Source: Clostridiales bacterium UBA5888
GTDB taxonomy: Bacteria; Bacillota; Clostridia; Oscillospirales; Oscillospiraceae
Reading direction: 5' to 3'
Assembly: GCA_002431965.1 (NCBI GenBank)
Contig: DJEW01000040.1
Span: forward strand, 1,438-46,463
DNA length: 45,026 nt
Below, one piece after another: positions 39,571-45,026 of the stretch. A program made the position numbers and the translations under genes. Under the pieces are notes generated by a model. That model had not been told where the DNA came from. It ran no database searches and saw only the letters and a program-made list of their open reading frames with translations. How positions within the stretch are numbered: the first letter of the stretch is position 1; every line of letters starts with the position of its first letter.

Positions 39571-40659
39571 GAGGGGCTGCTGCTGGGTGATGCAGTGGAT
39601 GTTGCCGCCGCCGTAGGCGACCTCCTCCGTGCGCACGCCGACGACCTTGCGCTCGGGGAACATTGCCTGGACCTGCTCGATGGCGAGCCGGTCGTTCTCG
39701 TCGCCGTACTGGGGCAGGATGATGCCGCCGTTGACGATGAGGAAGTTCATGTAGGACGCAATTGCGACCTCGCCGTCCTCACGGGGAAGCGTGCCCTCGA
39801 TGGACTCTATCGTGTCCGCGCCGTGCAGCAGGCAGGGCTTCTTCGTCAGGCAGAGCTTGTGTATCCTGAGCTTTCTGCCCTTGGCGTCTGTCGCCTCGCT
39901 CAGCTCCTTATACGCCGCCTGCGCCTGCTCATAGAACGGATGCTCGGGGTCGTCCGTCCAGATGCACGCGACCTCGCCCGGGCGCACAAAGCACGCCACG
40001 TCGTCAATGTGCCCGTTCGTTTCCGCCGGGTCGATGCCGTCGGTTATCCATATGATCTTTTCGATATTGAGATGCTCCTTGAGCTTCTCCTCTATCTCCT
40101 CCTGCGTCATGTCGGGGTTGCGCCCCTCGCTGAGCAGGCACATCTTCGTGGTGAGCAGCGTGCCCTCGCCGTCAACGTGGATAGACCCGCCCTCAAGCAC
40201 GAAATCAGGCGTGCGGTAGGTGTCCACGCCCTCGATCTCGCATACCTTCTGCGCCACGAGATCGTCCTGATCCCACGGGAAGTACAGACCGTCGAAAAGC
40301 CCGCCCCATGCGTTGAACGACCAGTCGTTTGCGCGGACCCCGCCCTTGTCGTTGACGACGAACGTCGGACCGCAGTCGCGTATCCATGCGTCGTTGGAGG
40401 TCATCTCCACCACGCGGATCTCCGGGGGCAGGACGTTGCGGGCGTGGGCATACTGCGCAGGGCTGACGCACATGGTCACAGGCTCAAACTCGCTTATTGC
40501 CCTTGCCACGTCCGCAAAAACCTTCTGCGCGGGCTTTGCGCCGTTGCGCCAGTTATCAGGGCGCTCCGGCCAGAGCATCCATATCTGCTTCTGCGGCTCA
40601 AACTCCGCCGGCATTCTGAAGCCGTCTTTTTTAGGTGTGCTGTCAATACGTTTTGCCAT
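39565..40659 (-). CDS. aguA: Agmatine deiminase
   Basis: The 364-residue protein is a full-length agmatine deiminase of the peptidyl-arginine deiminase fold. It has MPAEFEPQKQIWMLWPERPDNWR, SNDAWIRDCGPTFVV, NAWGGLFDGLYFPWDQDD, VLEGGSIHVDGEGTLLTT, NGHIDDVACFVRPGEV and the nucleophile C356 in GGGNIHCITQQQP. It hydrolyses agmatine to N-carbamoylputrescine and ammonia. It is the first enzyme gene of the cluster, downstream of the RpiR-type regulator. The ribosome site is GAAAGGA, a little distant from the ATG. Confidence 0.97.
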   Translation of the reverse strand: MAKRIDSTPKKDGFRMPAEFEPQKQIWMLWPERPDNWRNGAKPAQKVFADVARAISEFEPVTMCVSPAQYAHARNVLPPEIRVVEMTSNDAWIRDCGPTFVVNDKGGVRANDWSFNAWGGLFDGLYFPWDQDDLVAQKVCEIEGVDTYRTPDFVLEGGSIHVDGEGTLLTTKMCLLSEGRNPDMTQEEIEEKLKEHLNIEKIIWITDGIDPAETNGHIDDVACFVRPGEVACIWTDDPEHPFYEQAQAAYKELSEATDAKGRKLRIHKLCLTKKPCLLHGADTIESIEGTLPREDGEVAIASYMNFLIVNGGIILPQYGDENDRLAIEQVQAMFPERKVVGVRTEEVAYGGGNIHCITQQQPLG

Positions 40660-40832
40660 GGTGTCCGTGTCCTTTCATGTATTGTAGTTGTGTATTCGTT
40701 CCTGCGATACTCTCCGCCGTTACCATGCCGGAAAACCAACGCTGCCGCAAGCTCCGTCCGGCGCGGGCGCTTTTTGTCGGTTTTCCACATATCGCGCCGC
40801 GTGCGGCGGTCTTCGCATCGTCCCATAGCACA

Positions 40833-40861
40833 AGAATATCTTATAATTATTTTTTTGTCAA
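40833..40861 (-). promoter_or_regulatory. Likely promoter of the agmatine operon
   Basis: TTGACA (40856-40861), 17 bases, TATTCT (40833-40838) on the minus strand, with a start expected near 40826 and a leader of about 165 bases. The near-symmetrical AAGA…TCTT around the -10 could bind the neighbouring regulator. The 40660-41004 gap holds only this and the regulator's terminator. Confidence 0.55.
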
Positions 40862-40892
40862 TTTGTTCACCCGGTATTGTAACGCCGCAAAT

Positions 40893-40929
40893 AAAAAAGT
40901 CGCGCCGTTACTTATCCGGTAACGGCGCG
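40893..40929 (-). terminator. Terminator of the RpiR-type regulator gene
   Basis: A perfect 11-bp stem (40901-40911 with 40919-40929) with a 7-base loop, followed on the minus strand by ACTTTTTT. It separates the regulator from the enzyme operon. Confidence 0.8.
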
Positions 40930-41004
40930 TTTCCTGCGGTGCGTAATGCGTCTCATTTTGTCGAAAAATACCGCTTTGCGGCGAATGCCGGCGTTTTTTG
41001 TCGT

Positions 41005-41787
41005 TTATACATCCATCGGCGCGTTCTGCGTGCGTGTGAGGCGCTTATAGATCAGCGTCTCCATTATCGCAATCATGCCGCAGCGCGAGGTCACGTCTAT
41101 ACCCTCATAGTCTATCTCGTCGGCAAAAACGTAGAAGTTGAGATCGCTCATGTTCTGCACGGCGTTGTTGTCGGCGCGGGTGAAGGATATGATCGTGGGC
41201 GTTGCGATGGCAAAGATGCGCTCTATCTCATGGATGACATTGTGGTTGTTGCCGGTGTAGGACAAAATGAGCAGCACATCGTCGCGCTTGACGCGGCGCA
41301 GGAGCGAGGCGAACTCATACTCCTCCGTCGGCATTTCCACGTTATAGCCCATCGTCGTCAGCAGGCGGGAAAAATACTTGCCCACCTCCCGGCTCAGCCC
41401 TTCGGCAAGAATGTAGATATGCGGGTTGCGGTTCATGATGGTGTGGAATTTCTCTATTTTCTCATCCGTGATGACCTTCACCGCCTCCACGACGTTTTTG
41501 AGATAGCTGTCGCGGTAATTGTCGTCATGCACGATCTTGGGGATATGTATTTTGCGGCTCTCCGTCTCCGTGCGGCGCACCGCCTCTATGAAATCGGCAT
41601 ACCCCTCGAAGCCCAGCTTCTTTACGAAGCGGAAGAGCGTCGTCGTCGAGACAAAGCAGGTCTGCGACAGGTCACGGATGCTCATATTCTTCACAAGGTG
41701 CATGTTCTTTATCACGTAGTTGAAAATGTTCTGCTCCGTGGAGGAGAGCTTTGGCATATTGCTGCTGGTCTGCTCATAAAAATCCAT
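41005..41787 (-). CDS. RpiR/MurR-family regulator of the agmatine cluster
   Basis: The 260-residue protein has an RpiR-type HTH at about 1-75 (LSSTEQNIFNYVIKNMHLVKNMSIRDLSQTCFVSTTTLFRFVKKLGFEGYADF) and a SIS domain at about 110-245 (IYILAEGLSREVGKYFSRLL, LLILSYTGNNHNVI). SIS domains usually bind phosphosugars, but this gene sits next to agmatine catabolism; Listeria has a comparable RpiR-type agmatine regulator, as far as I recall. Agmatine or a derivative may be the signal. ATG 41787 has GGAGAAA 9 bases upstream; the longer frame to 41961 is leader. Confidence 0.87.
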   Translation of the reverse strand: MDFYEQTSSNMPKLSSTEQNIFNYVIKNMHLVKNMSIRDLSQTCFVSTTTLFRFVKKLGFEGYADFIEAVRRTETESRKIHIPKIVHDDNYRDSYLKNVVEAVKVITDEKIEKFHTIMNRNPHIYILAEGLSREVGKYFSRLLTTMGYNVEMPTEEYEFASLLRRVKRDDVLLILSYTGNNHNVIHEIERIFAIATPTIISFTRADNNAVQNMSDLNFYVFADEIDYEGIDVTSRCGMIAIMETLIYKRLTRTQNAPMDV

Positions 41788-42028
41788 GGCCGCTTTCTCC
41801 TTGTTACCGCCGGCTGTAACAGCGTTACTCTTTTTGTTCCGTGTTTCTTCCCTCCTTGAGTATAGCAGATGCAGAGTGAAAAGAAAAGCCCTGTTTTCGG
41901 CAAATCCGTGATTTTCTGCCGCAGCTGCGGCAAGAGCCGTGTTCCGCACGGCGGCGGACACGGCTCGTATTTCCGGAGTGTTTTATCCCGGTGTTACTCT
42001 GTTTACATGCAGGTGTTACGCACACGCT

Positions 42029-42352
42029 TCACATAAATCTCAGCAGCGCCATATATGCGCCCGTGCCGAGCAGGATGCTCAGAAACGTGCTGTGGCGGAG
42101 CTTATAGCTCACCGCCACCACGGCGACCGCGATAAGCTGCGGCACGCCCGTGCCGATAAAGTCCGACGCGGCGCCCTTGAGGCAGTAGACGATGAGCACC
42201 GCCATGATGGCGCCCGGCAGCGTCTGCCCGAGGCGCTCGAGCCAGGCGGGCATGGTCTTTTCCCCGCGGAACGCCGCAAACGGCAGCGCGCGCAGCATAA
42301 ACGTCACCGCGGCGGACACCGCAACGGCGAGGACGGCATAGGTCGTGCTCAT
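42029..42352 (-). CDS. azlD: Branched-chain amino acid exporter subunit AzlD
   Basis: The 107-residue protein has three or four hydrophobic segments with the AzlD pattern: AVSAAVTFMLRALPFAAFRG, WLERLGQTLPGAIMAVLIVYCLKG and KLRHSTFLSILLGTGAYM. It pairs with AzlC to export branched-chain amino acids or analogues. ATG 42352 overlaps the azlC stop by four bases, so translation is coupled. A GC hairpin with arms 41934-41946 and 41955-41966 lies downstream, without a T tract. Confidence 0.9.
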   Translation of the reverse strand: MSTTYAVLAVAVSAAVTFMLRALPFAAFRGEKTMPAWLERLGQTLPGAIMAVLIVYCLKGAASDFIGTGVPQLIAVAVVAVSYKLRHSTFLSILLGTGAYMALLRFM

Positions 42353-43062
42353 TCCTGCGCCTCCTTCCCGCCGAGTATCGCCAGCAGCCCGGAGGTTATC
42401 AGCAGCGCCGGCAGCATAAACCGGCTCTCCCCGAATATCAGAAGGCACGCGATGCCTATGCCCAGCCCCGCAAGGGCGGGGGTGTGGCGCTGCGCGCGCT
42501 CCCACTGGTCGATGAAGATTGTCACGAACAGCGCCGTCATGCAGAAGTCTATCCCCTCCATCTGAAACGGGATAAGCTGCCCGATAACGCCGCCGAGAAC
42601 GGAGCTTGCGATCCAGTAAAAGCGGCAGAGCACGGCGACGGCGAACATCGTGTCCTCCCGCTCGTGCTGCGGCATATCGCCGAGCGTGCAGTTGACGGCG
42701 TAGGTCTCGTCGGTGAGGGTGTGGATCATGTAAAGCTCGCGTCTTCCCATGCGCTTGAAGTCATTGAGGAACGTCAGCGCGTAAAAGCTCTGGCGGCTGT
42801 TCATCAGAAGCGCCGTCAGCGCCACCGTCAGAAGCGACGCGCCGCTTGAGAGAAACGTTATCAGCACAAACTGGAATGCGCCCGTATACACAACCGAGCT
42901 GACCGCGAGCGACCAGTACCATTTCAGCCCCGCCTCCTCCATCGTCATGCCGTAGGCGATGCCGATGAAAAGATAGCTGAACATGACCGGCAGCGATTTT
43001 ATAAAGGCGGTTTTTACCGCCGCGCGGTCGAGCCTTCTCTTCCCTGCCGCTCTTTCCTCCAT
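42349..43062 (-). CDS. azlC: Branched-chain amino acid exporter subunit AzlC
   Basis: The 237-residue protein carries the AzlC signature: FIKSLPVMFSYLFIGIAYG, SVVYTGAFQFVLITFL, LLMNSRQSFYALTFLNDF and TDETYAV. Five to seven hydrophobic segments are visible. ATG 43062 is chosen with AAGGG about 10 bases upstream. A GTG three codons earlier and a longer frame from 43116 lack better sites. It is the first gene of azlCD, with a near-consensus promoter. Confidence 0.91.
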   Translation of the reverse strand: MEERAAGKRRLDRAAVKTAFIKSLPVMFSYLFIGIAYGMTMEEAGLKWYWSLAVSSVVYTGAFQFVLITFLSSGASLLTVALTALLMNSRQSFYALTFLNDFKRMGRRELYMIHTLTDETYAVNCTLGDMPQHEREDTMFAVAVLCRFYWIASSVLGGVIGQLIPFQMEGIDFCMTALFVTIFIDQWERAQRHTPALAGLGIGIACLLIFGESRFMLPALLITSGLLAILGGKEAQE

Positions 43063-43103
43063 TTTCCGCACACCCTTTCCTTTTCCGAACACGGAATGCG
43101 CAG

Positions 43104-43132
43104 ATGATACTACCATATTCCTACTTTGTCAA
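43104..43132 (-). promoter_or_regulatory. Promoter of azlCD
   Basis: TTGACA (43127-43132), 17 bases, TATCAT (43104-43109) on the minus strand, about 40 bases before the azlC ATG. Confidence 0.75.
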
Positions 43133-43161
43133 TAGGTAATTGGGCGTTATGCGGCGCTGCC

Positions 43162-44835
43162 TCAGAAAAGCCCTGTTATCTTCCCCTCGTCCGTGACGTC
43201 TATACCCTCTGCGGCGGGCTTTTTCGGCAGCCCCGGCATGGTGAGGATGTCGCCCGTGAGCGCCACGACGAAGCCCGCCCCGGCAGAAACCTTCACCTCG
43301 CGCACGGTGATGTCGAAATCCGTCGGCGCGCCGATGCGCGTTTTATCGTCGGAAAAGCTGTACTGCGTTTTCGCCACGCACACCGGCAGTGCCCCGAAGC
43401 CCAGCTCCTCAAGCTTTTCCAGCTGGCGGCGCGCCTCCGGCGTGAACACCACGCCGCGCCCGCCGTACACCCTCCGCGTCACGGCGGCGAGCTTCTGCTC
43501 CAGCGTCGCATCGCCGGGGTAGGCAAAGCGGAAGTGCGACGGCTCTTTGCAAAGGCGCACGACCTCGCGCGCAAGCTCCTCTCCGCCCGCGCCGCCGCGC
43601 GCCCACACGTCGCACAGGCACACCGCCGCGCCCAGCGCGCGGCACTCCTCCTCCACAAGGCGAAGCTCCGCCTCGGTGTCGCCTTCAAAGCGGTTGAGCG
43701 CCACGACGCAGTTGAGCCCGAAGGTGTCGCGCATATTGGTTACGTGGCGCAGGAGATTGGGCATCCCCGCCGCGAGCGCGGCGAGGTTTTCTCTGTCGAG
43801 CGCAGCCTTGTCCGCGCCGCCGTGCATCTTCAGCGCGCGCACCGTCGCCACGACGACCGCCGCGTCCGGACGCAGCTTCGCCGCGCGGCACTTGATGTCA
43901 ACAAACTTCTCCGCGCCGAGATCCGCGCCGAAGCCCGCCTCCGTCACGGTATAGTCCGCACAGCGCAGCGCCATGCGCGTGGCTGTGACGGAGCTGCACC
44001 CATGCGCGATGTTGGCAAACGGTCCGCCGTGCACGAACGCCGGCGTGCCCTCCAGCGTCTGCACAAGGTTTGGCTTTATCGCATCCTTCAGCAGTGCCGC
44101 CATCGCGCCGACGGCGTTGAGCTGCCTTGCGGTGACGGGCTCACCGTCATAGGTGTAGCCCACGATGATGCGCGCAAGGCGCGCCTTGAGATCAGCAAGA
44201 GAGCGCGCCATGCAGAAAATCGCCATGGTCTCCGTGGCGACGGTGATGTCAAAGGCATCCTCGCGCTCCACACCGTCCGTCGCTTTGCCAAGCCCGTCGC
44301 GTATGTGCCGCAGCTGCCTGTCGTTCATGTCCACGCAGCGCCGCCACGTGATGCGCGCAGGGTCGATATTGAGGGCGTTGCCCTGATAGATATGGTTGTC
44401 GATCATTGCGGCGAGGAGGTTGTTTGCCGCGCCGATGGCGTGGATGTCCCCGGTGAAGTGGAGGTTGATGTCCTCCATGGGGACAACCTGCGCGTATCCG
44501 CCGCCCGCCGCGCCGCCTTTTAAGCCGAACACCGGACCGAGCGAGGGCTCGCGCATGGCGATGACGGCGCTTTTGCCGATGCGCCGCAGCGCATCGGCAA
44601 GCCCGATGGAGGCGGTGGTCTTGCCCTCGCCCGCCGCGGTCGGCGTTATCGCCGTGACAAGGATGAGCTTGCCCTGCGCCGCGTCCTCCGGCGCATTTTC
44701 AAGAAAGTCCAGCGCGACCTTCGCCTTATAGCGTCCGTACTGCTCCAGATATTTTTCGTCTATGCCTGCAAGCGCGGCGATCTCCCCTATGGGGCGCATT
44801 CGGCACGCCTGCGCGATCTCTATGTCAGATCTCAT
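43162..44835 (-). CDS. fhs: Formate-tetrahydrofolate ligase
   Basis: The 557-residue protein is a full FTHFS: MRPIGEIA, the ATP loop TPTAAGEGKTT (64-74), MREPSLGPVFGLKGGAAGGGYAQVVPMEDINLHFTGD, THCSS-like FANIAHGCSSVTATRMAL, and PYTSDAT-region equivalents. It makes 10-formyl-THF from formate, THF and ATP, feeding purine and fMet synthesis or, in acetogens, the methyl branch of the Wood-Ljungdahl route. No other pathway genes are near, so acetogenesis is not implied. ATG 44835 has AGGGGG about 7 bases upstream; the longer frame to 44868 is rejected. Confidence 0.96.
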   Translation of the reverse strand: MRSDIEIAQACRMRPIGEIAALAGIDEKYLEQYGRYKAKVALDFLENAPEDAAQGKLILVTAITPTAAGEGKTTASIGLADALRRIGKSAVIAMREPSLGPVFGLKGGAAGGGYAQVVPMEDINLHFTGDIHAIGAANNLLAAMIDNHIYQGNALNIDPARITWRRCVDMNDRQLRHIRDGLGKATDGVEREDAFDITVATETMAIFCMARSLADLKARLARIIVGYTYDGEPVTARQLNAVGAMAALLKDAIKPNLVQTLEGTPAFVHGGPFANIAHGCSSVTATRMALRCADYTVTEAGFGADLGAEKFVDIKCRAAKLRPDAAVVVATVRALKMHGGADKAALDRENLAALAAGMPNLLRHVTNMRDTFGLNCVVALNRFEGDTEAELRLVEEECRALGAAVCLCDVWARGGAGGEELAREVVRLCKEPSHFRFAYPGDATLEQKLAAVTRRVYGGRGVVFTPEARRQLEKLEELGFGALPVCVAKTQYSFSDDKTRIGAPTDFDITVREVKVSAGAGFVVALTGDILTMPGLPKKPAAEGIDVTDEGKITGLF

Positions 44836-44882
44836 TGTATTCCCCCTGCCGGTCCGGATTTTGTACACAAATCTTTTCCGCT

Positions 44883-44911
44883 ATTATACCAGACCCCCGG
44901 GGTAATTTAAA
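44883..44911 (-). promoter_or_regulatory. Promoter of fhs
   Basis: TTTAAA (44906-44911), 17 bases, TATAAT (44883-44888) on the minus strand, giving a leader of about 40 bases. Confidence 0.6.
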
Positions 44912-44940
44912 GGGGCAGGACGGATAACATCCATCCCGCG

Positions 44941-45026
44941 CTTGTCAAAAAAGTCCTCGCAGGACTTTTTTGACCGCGCTTTCCGCCGAGCATTTTGAAA
45001 GCATTCAAAATGCTGTTACCGAAAGC
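44941..45026 (-). repeat. 86-bp dispersed repeat, copy 2 (reaches the window edge)
   Basis: On the minus strand it matches 20635-20720 at 82 of 86 bases, and the changes keep both hairpins (loop GCG instead of GTG in the terminator-like stem). In the first copy more repeat-like DNA lies upstream, so this one probably continues past the right edge. Confidence 0.85.

Noticed and set aside
39310..41859. 849-codon plus-strand frame
   Set aside because: It is the antisense of aguA, aguD and the RpiR-type gene, caused by high GC at third positions; its composition (His/Arg/Val-rich) is not protein-like.
41788..42028. Further gene between the RpiR-type gene and azlD
   Set aside because: The frames are leader or shadow; only one GC hairpin (41934-41966) without a T tract is seen.

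Overview
The window is chromosomal DNA from a high-GC (about 60% by eye) anaerobic member of the Bacillota, most likely a gut Clostridia of the Oscillospiraceae type. The signs are a split Na+-pumping oxaloacetate decarboxylase, formate-tetrahydrofolate ligase, an agmatine deiminase pathway with putrescine carbamoyltransferase, a FucO-type Fe-dependent lactaldehyde reductase, CbxX/SpoVK-type AAA+ ATPase, and consensus sigma-A promoters (TTGACA-N17-TATAAT) with AGGAGG-type ribosome sites. This placement is inference; there is no 16S gene here.

Layout. 1-1020 is a lower-GC accessory segment: the 3' end of a type III restriction subunit (Res), then a 5'-truncated coding remnant that runs in frame straight off the stop codon of rsmE. 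1030-3650 holds rsmE, a 50-aa small protein and an AAA+ ATPase. 3730-7096 is a minus-strand oadA-oadG-biotin carrier-oadB operon. 7377-10746 carries a GH25 muramidase, a YdcF/SanA-like membrane protein, an unrecognised SANT/HTH-like protein and a FlK-like thioesterase, with a cluster of palindromes at 9205-9412. pepT (plus) and fucO (minus) follow. 13655-13961 holds what looks like a compact type I toxin-antitoxin locus. A LysR regulator diverges from a two-gene heterodimeric ABC exporter (14969-18480). Then come a three-repeat lipoprotein overlapping a cold-shock-like-domain gene, tRNA-Leu(CAA), and a palindrome-flanked repeat cassette.

20836-25315 is informational: rplM-rpsI, a TtcA-family PP-loop enzyme, pnp and rpsO. 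After an MFS transporter comes a potassium-uptake cluster (trkA, two trkH paralogues) ending in an L-asparaginase gene. One TrkH paralogue has lost a selectivity-filter glycine. A DUF2461 protein and a family 2 glycosyltransferase form a plus-strand pair. 34336-41787 is a complete agmatine catabolic cluster read leftwards: RpiR-type regulator, agmatine deiminase, APC antiporter, NhaC-type antiporter, putrescine carbamoyltransferase, carbamate kinase. Together these would import agmatine, make putrescine, and recover one ATP per agmatine. The window ends with azlCD, fhs and the start of a second copy of the dispersed repeat seen after the tRNA.

The most striking items are the type I toxin-antitoxin candidate (29-aa peptide, antisense RNA with a perfect consensus promoter, start codon locked in a GAAA-loop hairpin, 5'-3' long-distance pairing), the altered TrkH filter, the triple-repeat lipoprotein plus overlapping partner, and the dispersed palindromic repeats.
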